Assembly (NCBI GenBank): GCA_006503475.1
Contig: RSEH01000063.1
Span: 1-64,000 of the forward strand
Direction of reading: 5' to 3'
DNA: 64,000 nucleotides
DNA from: Stentor roeselii
Taxonomy: Eukaryota; Ciliophora; Heterotrichea; Heterotrichida; Stentoridae
This document shows positions 39,300 through 48,823 of the stretch, in pieces. Under the pieces are notes generated by a model. The model was given only the letters and a program-made list of their open reading frames with translations. It had not been told where the DNA came from and did no database searches. Position 1 is the stretch's first letter. The number at the start of each line of letters is the position of its first letter. Position numbers and translations under genes: made by a program.

Positions 39300-40085
39300 A
39301 TGGAAAAAGGCAACAGGATTAGGAAAAATGGGTTTAGCAAGCCTTTAGGATTTTTACAGATTTTTACTTGGATTTGTTTTGTTAGTGATTTTTTTGTTTT
39401 TATTTTTCAAGTTTTTCCGAGGTTGGAGTCACATGAAAGGATTTTGATAGGAACGCTTTATTTTATTTTGTACTTATGTTTAATTATTTCTGCTTTCCTA
39501 CTTACGTACACTGATCCTACTGATCCATTGATCGACTTATACAGACTCACGCACAATGACCAGTAATAAAAAAATAGGCTGAGATCTCATATTCGGATTC
39601 AATTTCAAAGATTTTGCAGGATTTGCTTATCGCCGGTGACTGGAGAAAAAACCAAACATTGCATGAGTTGTAATCGATGTACTCTTGTCTTTGACCATCA
39701 CTGTTTTTTTGTTAATAACTGTGTCGGTAAAGCAAATTATCGATTTTTCGCAAATTTGATGTTTTTTTTGTTAGTCTTTGAAATTTTCGATATCTTTTGC
39801 ATTTTGTTCGCTTTTCACAAGAATAGATTTGAGATGAAAGCAGAAGATATAAGTCTTATTTTCAGTCTTATCAGATCAGTACTTTTTATGTTGATGACTC
39901 TGCATTTAATTGCCTTTCATTTGTATTTGAGGTTCAAAGAATTGACAACTTTTGAATTTTTAATGAAAAAAAAGAGGAGAATTGAAGCAATTCCGAATGA
40001 TGGGATGATTGAAACTAATTCAAAAGTGATTGAAGAACTTTCTGATACTAGTAAGCTGGATCAAGGAGAAACTATTGTAAAATAG
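39300..40085 (+). CDS. DHHC-type protein S-acyltransferase (palmitoyltransferase), one intron
   Basis: 256 residues from exons 39300-39562 and 39578-40085. Four membrane segments: two before the catalytic domain (about 20-40 and 48-68) and two after. The Cys-rich domain reads FCRICLSPVTGEKTKHC, CNRCTLVFDHHCFFVNNCVG, with the DHHC active site intact. It would transfer palmitate from CoA to Cys of membrane-attached proteins; the CDPKs and the MORN and START proteins here have potential N-terminal sites, but that link is speculation. The polar C-terminus is Glu/Thr-rich. Without splicing the catalytic half has no start codon. Confidence 0.95.
39563..39577 (+). other. 15-nt intron (DHHC gene)
   Basis: GTAATAAAAAAATAG. 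Removal restores the frame into the DHHC Cys-rich domain; retention gives TAA. Confidence 0.95.
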
Positions 40086-40287
40086 TATAAATAGTTAATA
40101 TACTACTTCCTGAGCTGTTATCATGTACCCTTCATAACCTTATACTTTATTTCATAGAATTGATATGACTAAAATACCCTATTTTCTTTCAAACTCCTTA
40201 ATACTTATAATTTAAATTTTTTCCTTAAAGCAAAAAATCTTCAATAGAAAATTATTCAACAGCCATTAACAACTAACACCGTCCAGT

Positions 40288-41910
40288 ATGCAAAGTTTAA
40301 TAAAAATGAAATCAAGAAAGTCAATCCAAGCATCAGAATACAGCAATTTTTTACGTGCAAATCCTTCAATCGATGAAGTTTTAAGCCATGACAAAACAGT
40401 AGACGAGGTTTGTTGTTCAAATCCTGAGTTTTCCAACTAGTACTTTTTACTTAGCCTTAACTCAGAAAGATTGCGGGAACTGATCCGTTATATCATCGAA
40501 ATGCCAGAAGACCCTTCAAACCAAACAAAGTCTTGCAAATACCCTCTGGTCGCTAGTGAGTTCTTTACATCTGATCTACCCATCGTCAGCAGATTACTTT
40601 TTCAAGACCCATCACTGATGCGATATTTATTTTCATTTCTCTACAAAACTCCTCTGAACTTCTTACAAGCCGGTTACTTTTTAAAGGCCTATGAATGCTG
40701 TTTATCAACAAACACAGATGAGTTCCTCCTGATAATCTTCCAAGAAAATCATCATTCGGCTCTTCTCCACCAAATGAGATCAAGTTCTATAGCTGAAATC
40801 GTAGGATCTATTCTAAGTCAAACTTTTAATATTCAATTGAAAGTCCAGTTTTTTGAAAATGTTCTCAAATTGATTTCTTCTAAAGATAAACTCACATCTT
40901 ACAATGCGGCTTCAATAGTTGCAAAGATCGGAAGAGAAGATGAGTTATTCCAATTCCTAATAAACGAAGAAAAAATCCAGATTTTAATAGAAAATCTTCA
41001 AAGTGAATCCAGTTGGGTGGTGAAAAACTCTGGAAATATATTAAAAAATTTGATCAACGTTTCAGGAGAAGAGCTTTTCCGTAACTTCAAGCCTCACATC
41101 TCAGAAATGGCGAAGATCTTCACATTTCCGTCTTCTTCACTTTCAACGCAGTTTGGACAAGAAATCGAGAAATTAGGAGAAAGTCGTTTGGCGATATTTG
41201 AGCTTTTTTCATTGATGATCATGAGCAGTAGTCTTACTGAAGAGATGTCTTTGATCTTTCCGCTGCTCTTATCGACTTTGACACGTTTTCAGTGGAGTTC
41301 TTACTTTCATAATGTGTTTTTCTCGATGATTGAAACTGTGATAAGTTCATCGTTGAATACTTATATTGACCTGCTGTCTGTTCACAATTTTCCTCAGATG
41401 CTTTTGGATCTTATTCAAGAGTCTTCTGAAAAAAAAGAGAAGTCGAATGTCCCTCGAGGGTGCATTGGGCACGTTTATAAGCTGATTAATTTGCTGGTGA
41501 ACTCGAAGGTCAGTTCGATTAACATCTGCATCCATCAAAACGAATCCTGGAGAGCCTTCGAATCATCCCTAGTAACCTACAACGAAATCGAGGCCAAGAA
41601 CATCGGCGGTAAAGCCACCTTCAACTTCTTCGAAAACATGAGCAGCGACAGTTTTGACCGAAACGAAGAGCCAGACCTGATCCCCGAGTAATTCCTAAAC
41701 AGCTACCCGAATTCAAAGCCGATGACCGGAAAAGAGCTAGAAGAACTGACAGAGCTATTTGACTTCGAAGACAAAAAGCAAACGAACCCGTTCATGTCAA
41801 CTAAAGTAGTCAAAAACGCGAGTTTAGAAGAACTGAAATCAACCGAATTCCTCGACAACCTCTTTTGGAAGGTCCCAATCGAAGTGCGAAACTTAGAAGA
41901 ACTTAACTAA
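40288..41910 (+). CDS. SAPS-domain protein (PP6 regulatory subunit, SIT4-associated type), two introns
   Basis: 530 residues from exons 40288-40439, 40455-41687 and 41703-41910. Residues 1-50 contain IDEVLSHDKTVDEVCCSNP, then ERLRELIRYIIEMPED, KYPLVASEFFTSDLPIVSRLL, LFSFLYKTPLNFLQAGYFLK. This is the SAPS signature order (short exon, KYP.VA.E, PLN.L.AGYF). The rest is a helical-repeat domain, with an acidic C-terminal tail encoded by the third exon. SAPS proteins direct Sit4/PP6 phosphatase to substrates in cell-cycle and traffic control. A second in-frame ATG at 40306 is possible. The reading frame needs both introns removed. Confidence 0.93.
40440..40454 (+). other. 15-nt intron 1 (SAPS gene)
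   Basis: GTACTTTTTACTTAG. Removal joins NPEFSNY to LNSERLREL; retention gives TAG. Confidence 0.95.
41688..41702 (+). other. 15-nt intron 2 (SAPS gene)
   Basis: GTAATTCCTAAACAG. Removal gives LIPDYPNSKPM and extends the protein by about 70 residues; retention gives TAA. Confidence 0.9.
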
Positions 41911-41921
41911 GTGTTTAGGTA

Positions 41922-42512
41922 TTACCAAAAACGAGAAGCTTCTCCCTGAGGCATATTTCCTGATGTTTTACTTTTTTCTGCATAGTACTCCACAAATTTC
42001 ACCCTCAACAAGAACTTCTCCAGGTCTCCAATTCGATTTTCCCCGAACTGCAAAGAAAAAAACCTAAGATATTCTTGAAAAAGCATCAAAGAATTATCAG
42101 TTTTATATTCAGGAAAGGGTAAAAAGTTTTCGGGTTGTTTTAAATTTTTACTTGAAGTGCTGATAAAGGCAGTGTTAGTCTTATTGAATTCCGGGTAGTT
42201 TAACCAAACTCTTTGCAGGTCGACTTCACCAGGACTTGACGAGTATTTAAACAATAGATGTCTGTGATAATCAGAAAAAACCTTCTTCGTAAGACTTTCA
42301 GTTGTTTCAGGACTTGAAAAGTTCCAGACTCCTACTTTAATAAAAAGTCGATTTCTGATAAACAAGAAATGCGTAAAGTCCAAGATATCCGGTTTGATTT
42401 GAATCGTATTAGGATTCGACATCTGCTTCAACGACTCCGAAGTCTTCAAGTTACGTCTGCAGAGAACGTCATCCAATTGAAAAATCAGCAAAATTCTAGG
42501 CAAAGGCTTCAT
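41922..42512 (-). CDS. NIF/FCP1-type HAD fold, probable pseudophosphatase
   Basis: 196 residues. The N-terminus ILLIFQLDDVLC aligns with the HAD motif I pattern D-x-D-G-[TV]-[LV], but the nucleophilic Asp is Gln. IKVGVWNFSSPETTESL and HLLFKYSS match the NIF motif II region. The C-terminal TAFISTSSKNLKQPEN matches motif III, where the usual Asp pair is Ser-Thr. The fold looks kept while the catalytic acids are lost, so a binding role is more likely than phosphatase activity. Related enzymes dephosphorylate the RNA polymerase II tail or act in mitochondrial import. Its ATG is 11 bp after the stop of the hydratase gene on the same strand. Confidence 0.75.
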   Translation of the reverse strand: MKPLPRILLIFQLDDVLCRRNLKTSESLKQMSNPNTIQIKPDILDFTHFLFIRNRLFIKVGVWNFSSPETTESLTKKVFSDYHRHLLFKYSSSPGEVDLQRVWLNYPEFNKTNTAFISTSSKNLKQPENFLPFPEYKTDNSLMLFQEYLRFFSLQFGENRIGDLEKFLLRVKFVEYYAEKSKTSGNMPQGEASRFW

Positions 42513-42523
42513 TTTCCTATTAT

Positions 42524-43417
42524 CTAAAGTTTCGGCTCTGCCGGTTTAACCTCAACAACTCCTTGACTGCAGACCTTTCCCCGTTCTTGAGTCTTCTGCT
42601 GGAAGAAGACCGAGTTTCCTACTTGCCACATTTCAGTAACAAGAGTTTCTCCAGGAAACACATGAGAAGTGAACCGAGCTGAAATACTTTTAAACCTTCT
42701 AACATCATCTCCACAGAAGTCTCTTAAAACTGCACGTCCAGCGAAGCCAAAAAAGCATAAACCATGCAAAATCGGCTTATCGAAGCCTCCAAGCGCTGCC
42801 ATGTCCGGCGCTATGTGAAGCGGGTTGTAGTCTCCGGCGAGTCTGTATAAAATCGCCTGGTTCGCAGTTGTCGGGTCTACTGAGACCTTATGCGGGGGGC
42901 CTGAAGGAACCGTGGGAGGAGGCTCGTTGGTAAGTCCCTTGTCGCCGAAGCCGCCGATGCCTCTGATGAACAACTTGTGGATATTCCTGCAGATCGCTTC
43001 GTTTTTCTCATCAATTATTGTACTGGTCAAAGTTAAAAGTGCTCCTTTCCCCTTGTCAGCCACGTCAGTGATTTCAATACTTCCTCTGAGTTTCTGCTTC
43101 TTTGGGAATGGTTTGAGGACTTCCAGTTTGTGCTCGCCATGTAAAAGCATCATCGGGTTGAAATCTGGAATTCCTTCACAGGATAAAAGCCCGGCTAATA
43201 AAGTGTCTAACTTTCCGATTGTCACTCCGAAGGTGGGAAGGATTTTAAAGTCTTCTGAACGCTCGTAGGTGAAGTTCAGGTCAGTCGCGTTGAGAGGGTC
43301 TCGGGAGACTCCTACGCCCAGAGCGTAGAGGATGCCGTTGAACTCGTTGTACTCGTGGGACTCTTCAGGCATTTTGAAGCCACGGACTTTTGATGGGATC
43401 ATCTTGGAAGGTTTCAT
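42524..43417 (-). CDS. Hydratase-2 / MaoC-like 2-enoyl-CoA hydratase, probably peroxisomal
   Basis: 297 residues: an N-terminal degenerate hot-dog half (SRDPLNATDLNFTYE, PTFGVTIG, LLHGEHKLEVLKPFP) and a C-terminal catalytic hot-dog half with the hydratase-2 signature LAGDYNPLHIAPDMAALGGFDKPILHG, here split between the first 13 and later residues. The catalytic Asp and His of GD-x-NPLH are present. This is the double hot-dog layout of the hydratase-2 domain of multifunctional enzyme 2, which hydrates trans-2-enoyl-CoA in peroxisomal beta-oxidation. The last residues are PKL, similar to but not a classical SKL signal. No dehydrogenase domain is attached. Confidence 0.93.
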   Translation of the reverse strand: MKPSKMIPSKVRGFKMPEESHEYNEFNGILYALGVGVSRDPLNATDLNFTYERSEDFKILPTFGVTIGKLDTLLAGLLSCEGIPDFNPMMLLHGEHKLEVLKPFPKKQKLRGSIEITDVADKGKGALLTLTSTIIDEKNEAICRNIHKLFIRGIGGFGDKGLTNEPPPTVPSGPPHKVSVDPTTANQAILYRLAGDYNPLHIAPDMAALGGFDKPILHGLCFFGFAGRAVLRDFCGDDVRRFKSISARFTSHVFPGETLVTEMWQVGNSVFFQQKTQERGKVCSQGVVEVKPAEPKL

Positions 43418-43447
43418 TTATGGTGAAGATTTAGGTTAAGGCTATTT

Positions 43448-46297
43448 TTATATACTGACACTTGCGGTGAATAAATTTGAATGAACTATTTCGTCGCTGC
43501 ATAAAGAATTGTAGTAACCTTCGAGCTTTTCAATGTTTTCTTGGTATTTTTCATCGGAAAAGTCGAGAATGAACTTTGAGGCACTTCCGAGCACAGGGAT
43601 TTTAAACTTGCCTCTTTCTTCATGGTCTAAAAAGAGTTCGAAGGTTTGGTGGTTTTGACTCATTTCTAGGAAGATTTCTTCAAGCTCTTGTAAATGCATT
43701 ATGTTCATGTATTGACGATTTGGTTTTAAGTCGAATTCGATTTCTTTGCTGATCTGGGCTGGTTCTCGACTTAACCAGCAGTCGATTCTCCTCTCAGCTT
43801 TCCAATTAAGTTTCTGCGAGACAATCTTTTTCGAAGTTCTTTTCAAAAAGTCTTTAGGCTGTCCAATATATTTCTCTTCCTCCTCCTCATGAATTTCAGT
43901 TTGGTTGACAGTTAAAAAAGACTTTTCAATTTTTTCAAGAGTTTTCTCTTCAAGTCCGCTTTTCCAGCTCATTTTTCCTCCTCCTTTTTTCAAGAAATTG
44001 ACGACTTTTTTCTTAACTTCAGGAGACTCAAGGTGAGAATCAGTCAAATCTTCATAAGTTGAGTTCAAAGGTCGAATAGGCATTTCATCTCTATTCATGA
44101 AGCTTTTTTGCAAAGATTCAGAGACTTCAGGTTCAATAACAGAAGCAGAAGGGTCGTATTTATATACAGGCATTCCAACCCACTTGCCATTTTTATACAA
44201 AACAATCAAATCGCTTCTGATCCTGGCCCTAAGTACAGGAATTTGCGTTAAAATCTGATTATAAAGCAACTTTGCAGCAGAGTCTTTTTTTATTTCATTC
44301 GCGAGTTTAACTGAGTCTTTAAGTCCTTTCAAAGTGACTTGGACCTTACGAGTCATTAAAATTTTTTGAAGTTTCCATTTCCTTAAAAGTCTTCTGAGTC
44401 GTTTTCGTGCCGTTGCCCTGACAGCAGTCTTTTCTTTATAAACCTTGCGAACCAGGTGTCCTCTATAGCACCTTTGAATAAAAACCGCTGAATATTCCTG
44501 AAACTTAAAAAAAATCTCTTCTTTTTCTTTAGACTTAACCAACATCCACTTTTTCAAAGCATTTAAAATCGTATAAGGTGCCCAAGTCCTTTTAATCTTT
44601 CTTGAAATTTTCAATATTTTTCTCTGTCTCAGTCTTTCATTGTACACTTCTAAGATCGGCGGAAGGACTTTTTTGCGAACACAAGATCCTCGATACCAGG
44701 CCTGAATTTTCAAAGCAGAATTTTTTCGTAGGATTCTCAGAGCTTCTCTTTCTTTTACTTGTTTTTTTATAGTTTCTAGTTCTGAACGTCGAAGGCCTGA
44801 GTCCCCGAAGCCGACTGAGAGAAGTTTAGCAGCTGTTTGTAAACTTGTGTCTTTTGCGGGTTGGACTGTTTTTAATGGAAGAAGGTCTTTCGCTTCGATG
44901 ACTTGTTTCAGGTCGGACTGGGTCACTTCTTGGTTGGTTTTTTCAGTTTGTTGAGAATTTTCTGAGTATTCTTTTTTTGAGAAGAAGAAATCGATGACTG
45001 GCTTGGAGATCATTGAAAAGCAGGTGTTTTTCAAGATTTTTATTACGGGAGGTTTACGCTTTAAGGTCATGTCTTCCTCGGCGAAGGTCATGCCTCCTAA
45101 GAACTTTTGAGGACGTCTTTCTTCGAAGAGGAGGTCGAGGACTGGCTTGTCGGTGAGGAAGAATTCTTTGTAAGAAGTGAGGATTGTAGAAGTTTTTCTT
45201 TCTTGTAAGTTGAGGACTTGGATTAGTTCTAGTGAAGGACAAATCATGAGTTTTTCGTAAAATTGCTCTTGATCGAAGCCAGGTTTTATTTCGATAGGTT
45301 TTGAAGACTTTTCTGCTATTTTAAAGCTTGATATTGAAATTGGTTCTAATTCGCAGTTTATACTTGAGGTACTTGTTACTTTTCTTGGAATTACTAAAGA
45401 ATCTCCTTGGAATGATGATAGTTCAGGTCTTGCTTTGCCTTTAAATGACTCGTTTGCAGATGATAAGGAAAGCTGGGGCTTTTCTTTTGATATACTTAAG
45501 GACTCACTTCCACCTGATACTGAAAATTTCGGCTTTTCTTTACCTGGAATTGAAAATTGTCCTGTTGAATCAGAAAGCATTGGCTTGAACTTGGAAATTC
45601 CAGAATTTTCTTTTTTTTCTAAATTTCCTCCAAAAACTTCAGTTTTTCCAGTTGAAAGAACTGGTTTAGGTTTTTCAGGAATGATTGAAAATCCTGAGAC
45701 TTCTTCTTTAAAAGTGCTTTCAAGTTGTTTGACCTCATCAGGAATCGGGTCGATTTCTTTGATTTCTGTTGAGATGAGCTCTCTTTGGAAAATCACTGAA
45801 ATGGGTTTGACGAGCATTCTGAAGTCTTGGCTTGTTAGAACCTTGCTGAACTTGGTTTGCTTGGGAATTCCGGAAAGAATCTCGTTTAAAATACTTGAAC
45901 CGATGAAGTGACTTTCCTTTATCATTCCACTTTTCATCAGGTAAGACTGGAACTCTTGGTTTTGAGGATCACTTTTGATTATTATTCCTGCTTGTGATGT
46001 CATCTCAAAACTTCGAACTGGCTTTGGAACCTCAGGGACTACCTCTGCTGGAGGGGCGACTACAGGGGCTGCTGATGATTTTATTGCTACTTTTCCACCT
46101 TTTTTTCCGGATTTTCCTGATTTTTTACCTGCCTTTCCGGATTTTTTACCAGTTTTTGATGTTTTTCCTGTCTTGGCTCCTGTCTTGGCTCCTGTCTTGG
46201 CTCCTGTTTTTGCTCCTGTTTTGGCACCAGTCTTCGCTGCGGTTTTTGCTCCGGCCTTGGCCGCAGCTTTTGCAGGTGTTTTCCCCTTTTTATCCAT
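43448..46297 (-). CDS. IQ-motif protein with histone-H1-like Lys/Ala N-terminal tail
   Basis: 949 residues from ATG 46297 (MDKKGKTPAK). Another in-frame ATG at 46312 is possible. Residues 10-70 repeat AKTG at least five times and then KSGK-type units, resembling a linker-histone tail. From 70 to 500 it is Ser/Lys-rich and disordered. Two strong IQ motifs follow (IQAWYRGSCVRKK and IQRCYRGHLVRKV) in a very basic helical stretch, so it should bind calmodulin or a centrin-like protein. The C-terminal 200 residues are acidic and helical. It probably acts at the cytoskeleton; the name and location are unknown. The divergent neighbour starts within about 50 bp. Confidence 0.88.
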   Translation of the reverse strand: MDKKGKTPAKAAAKAGAKTAAKTGAKTGAKTGAKTGAKTGAKTGKTSKTGKKSGKAGKKSGKSGKKGGKVAIKSSAAPVVAPPAEVVPEVPKPVRSFEMTSQAGIIIKSDPQNQEFQSYLMKSGMIKESHFIGSSILNEILSGIPKQTKFSKVLTSQDFRMLVKPISVIFQRELISTEIKEIDPIPDEVKQLESTFKEEVSGFSIIPEKPKPVLSTGKTEVFGGNLEKKENSGISKFKPMLSDSTGQFSIPGKEKPKFSVSGGSESLSISKEKPQLSLSSANESFKGKARPELSSFQGDSLVIPRKVTSTSSINCELEPISISSFKIAEKSSKPIEIKPGFDQEQFYEKLMICPSLELIQVLNLQERKTSTILTSYKEFFLTDKPVLDLLFEERRPQKFLGGMTFAEEDMTLKRKPPVIKILKNTCFSMISKPVIDFFFSKKEYSENSQQTEKTNQEVTQSDLKQVIEAKDLLPLKTVQPAKDTSLQTAAKLLSVGFGDSGLRRSELETIKKQVKEREALRILRKNSALKIQAWYRGSCVRKKVLPPILEVYNERLRQRKILKISRKIKRTWAPYTILNALKKWMLVKSKEKEEIFFKFQEYSAVFIQRCYRGHLVRKVYKEKTAVRATARKRLRRLLRKWKLQKILMTRKVQVTLKGLKDSVKLANEIKKDSAAKLLYNQILTQIPVLRARIRSDLIVLYKNGKWVGMPVYKYDPSASVIEPEVSESLQKSFMNRDEMPIRPLNSTYEDLTDSHLESPEVKKKVVNFLKKGGGKMSWKSGLEEKTLEKIEKSFLTVNQTEIHEEEEEKYIGQPKDFLKRTSKKIVSQKLNWKAERRIDCWLSREPAQISKEIEFDLKPNRQYMNIMHLQELEEIFLEMSQNHQTFELFLDHEERGKFKIPVLGSASKFILDFSDEKYQENIEKLEGYYNSLCSDEIVHSNLFTASVSI
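46168..46250 (-). repeat. 12-bp coding minisatellite (Ala-Lys-Thr-Gly repeats)
   Basis: Tandem copies of a 12-bp unit (plus strand TCTTGGCTCCTG with drift) encoding AKTG in the basic tail of the IQ-motif protein. Confidence 0.85.
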
Positions 46298-46347
46298 AAA
46301 ATATGAAATCATGTGCTGCAGGGTACACAGAATGGCTTCTATTTCAC

Positions 46348-48060
46348 ATGTGGCAGAAGAATAATCAAACAAATCAAACTTGTGTCGGTCTTTTAGTACC
46401 TGACACAGTGATTTACAGGCTAGGAAAGCCTTTTTTTTGGTATTTTACTGACTTTAAGGGTGAAATAATGCGAAAAGGGAAAAATCGAGTCAACCACAAA
46501 ACTATTTTAGAAGAGTTTCAGTTGACTGATAAGGAGATCCTGGGATACTACCTCGGCTTCCGCAGTGGTAAAAGTCCTAAAGTCAACTCAGCTACAATTG
46601 ATTACTTCACACAGACCTCTTTCCAAGAGTTCATCCAAAATCCTGAAAAATGCAAGTCGGGTATATTGCAGAAATGGGTTCAACCTAAGTCAAATTTCAA
46701 CTCTTTGATCAAGGTTAACTGGAGTAACCAATTCTGTTTGATCGAAAGAAGAACCAACAACCACCAACTCGACGACCCAAAAGTTGAATTTTACGAAAGA
46801 CTAGTAACCTACGAAGGACTCGAGCACAACAGTTCATTCGAGCCGGTGACAGCTCCATTGATAATCTCAAATCTCCAGCAAGTATGTCTAAACATCTGCA
46901 GTCACATCACAGCAGTGACAGGAGGAAACGTGTCAGTAACACGAATGATTTTATTTTTTAAACACGACGAAAACGACCGTCTATGGCTCATGTACTGCAG
47001 CGCCTTGAAGGTGATGGACTTAAACGACGAAGAAGCAGACCATCCACTCGAATGGGAAGAACTCGAAGTGACAATCCCGAAGCAGATCTTCCAAGAAAAA
47101 CTTCCACTTTGCATAAAAGGCTCAGAAATCAAGAAAAATCGAAAACTTTGCGTTGGTTGTAATTATTTGACTAGAGATAGTCAAATGTACGACATTCCTC
47201 TCAACTTGGTAGTAAAGTTCTTTGTCTTTAGTGTTAACCTGCCGCAACAAGGAGAATCTGTCAGGAACAACAGGCTCAGTGAGAGGGAAACAAATGAAAA
47301 AAGTCAGGATAAAGTACCGAAGGTCATCAGAAGACTTAATCGTGGAATCACTAATGCAAAGTATAAAGAAATGCTCAAGGACCCTGCCTGGGAACATATG
47401 CAAGTCAAAGTTTGTCAGGACTGCTTCTTGCATTTCACTCAGGTTTACTCGAATCCAGAGTCTTATAAAGAAGCTCCTGTTTCTAATACTCCTCCGAAAA
47501 TCACTCTGCAGGATAATAGTCCTCATAATGAAGTTGAACCGAAAAGAACTCAAAATACTCCTTCGAGAATCACTTATCCGAATATTGTCAAGAATGTGAG
47601 AGAAATTGAACATAGGAATAGCAAGTTTAAAACGGAACCTGTTAGTGGAAAATTTAGTGAAGTGAAGAAAAGGAATCGATTGATTAAAACGAAATCCGAG
47701 GCTAAGGTTGAGGAGAGGACTGTTGAATGTAAAAGACCGGATATTACATCGTTTCCAACCCTTCCTCCTCTTAAGTTAAAACCCAAACCGAAATTAGTCA
47801 TTAAAAGAATACAAAGCTCAAATCAAATTGAAGATTTTACCAAAAAAAAAGAAATTCAAGATTTTATGACAAAAGCTTATCAATTTTCAGATCCAATTGA
47901 TATCAAAACACAATCAAAACCGAAAAAACATTCCAAAAAACCTTCAACCGTCGTCAGTACTTCTCATTCAAGAAAAAAATTCGAATTTCAAAATAATTCA
48001 GAATTTATCCAAGATACACTGAACTTATTAAAATCATCGATTTCCAATATGACAAATTGA
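46348..48060 (+). CDS. Conserved-looking protein of unknown function
   Basis: 570 residues if translation starts at ATG 46348 (MWQKNNQ). An in-frame ATG at 46303 would add 15 residues but would sit 5 bp from the divergent ATG. The N-terminal half looks folded (VGLLVPDTVIYRLGKPFFWYF, KEILGYYLGFRSGK, and a central domain with FFKHDENDRLWLMYCSALKV). A Cys-pair region (KLCVGCNYL) lies near residue 270 and another Cys near 355 (VCQDCFLHF). The last 200 residues are Lys/Pro/Ser-rich and disordered. I cannot name the family. The stop is TGA. Confidence 0.85.
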   Translation: MWQKNNQTNQTCVGLLVPDTVIYRLGKPFFWYFTDFKGEIMRKGKNRVNHKTILEEFQLTDKEILGYYLGFRSGKSPKVNSATIDYFTQTSFQEFIQNPEKCKSGILQKWVQPKSNFNSLIKVNWSNQFCLIERRTNNHQLDDPKVEFYERLVTYEGLEHNSSFEPVTAPLIISNLQQVCLNICSHITAVTGGNVSVTRMILFFKHDENDRLWLMYCSALKVMDLNDEEADHPLEWEELEVTIPKQIFQEKLPLCIKGSEIKKNRKLCVGCNYLTRDSQMYDIPLNLVVKFFVFSVNLPQQGESVRNNRLSERETNEKSQDKVPKVIRRLNRGITNAKYKEMLKDPAWEHMQVKVCQDCFLHFTQVYSNPESYKEAPVSNTPPKITLQDNSPHNEVEPKRTQNTPSRITYPNIVKNVREIEHRNSKFKTEPVSGKFSEVKKRNRLIKTKSEAKVEERTVECKRPDITSFPTLPPLKLKPKPKLVIKRIQSSNQIEDFTKKKEIQDFMTKAYQFSDPIDIKTQSKPKKHSKKPSTVVSTSHSRKKFEFQNNSEFIQDTLNLLKSSISNMTN

Positions 48061-48238
48061 TTTTCTTATAACATAATGACAAATCTTCCAATATATCATC
48101 TAAACCCAAATTTTAAACAGCTAATTTTAAAAATGTAAATTAAACTATCCTTGGATCTTCACAACAGGAAATCAGCTGAAACTGGCATCTACAAGTGAGG
48201 AAAACATTGAAAATAACCAACAGTTGTCTTACCAAATA

Positions 48239-48781
48239 ATGAATCAAATCGACTTTGTCTGTGAACATTGTTCTAAACAATACTGCAACGAAAGGTCACT
48301 AAAGCAACACCAGAAAAATCATTTACCCGAAAAGCCTTTTAAATGCTCTCTTTGCGATAGAGGTTTTTCCCAGAAGTCAAAGTTAGTAGAGCACCTAAAT
48401 CGTCACAACGGGACTCCTCCCTTTTCATGTCAAGTATGTGGAAAGCAATTTTACCAGAAGGACCGATTAAAAACTCATGAACTAAGTCATTCAAACCAAA
48501 GACCATTCAACTGCGAAGACTGTGGCCTTTCATTCAGAAGAAAATACGAGTTGAACAAACATATGAAGATTCATAATGAAACTCTTAAAGAAAAGATGAA
48601 AAAGTACATCTGTGAGACCTGCGGAAAGAAAAATTACTCCTTGGCTGACCTGGAGAGACACAGTTTAAAACACTCAGATGTCAGGAATTTTCAGTGTGGA
48701 CTCTGCACAAAAGCTTTTAAAGACAAGTACACACTAAAGTGCCATGAAGCGATTATTCATTTTCCTTTAAATAATTATTAA
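48239..48781 (+). CDS. Six-finger C2H2 zinc-finger protein
   Basis: 180 residues, almost entirely six C2H2 fingers: CEHC..H, CSLC..H, CQVC..H, CEDC..H, CETC..H and CGLC..H, each with the C-x2-C-x12-H-x3/4-H pattern and the internal F/L. Linkers 1-4 resemble the TGEKP type (PEKPFK, TPPFS, QRPFN). It is thus a probable sequence-specific DNA-binding protein. The frame is open for about 110 nt upstream of the ATG without another ATG, so an upstream exon is conceivable. No other domain is present. Confidence 0.92.
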   Translation: MNQIDFVCEHCSKQYCNERSLKQHQKNHLPEKPFKCSLCDRGFSQKSKLVEHLNRHNGTPPFSCQVCGKQFYQKDRLKTHELSHSNQRPFNCEDCGLSFRRKYELNKHMKIHNETLKEKMKKYICETCGKKNYSLADLERHSLKHSDVRNFQCGLCTKAFKDKYTLKCHEAIIHFPLNNY

Positions 48782-48823
48782 ATCTTCAGATGAGGAAGTT
48801 TCTTTTGTTAAGATTCGATTTGG

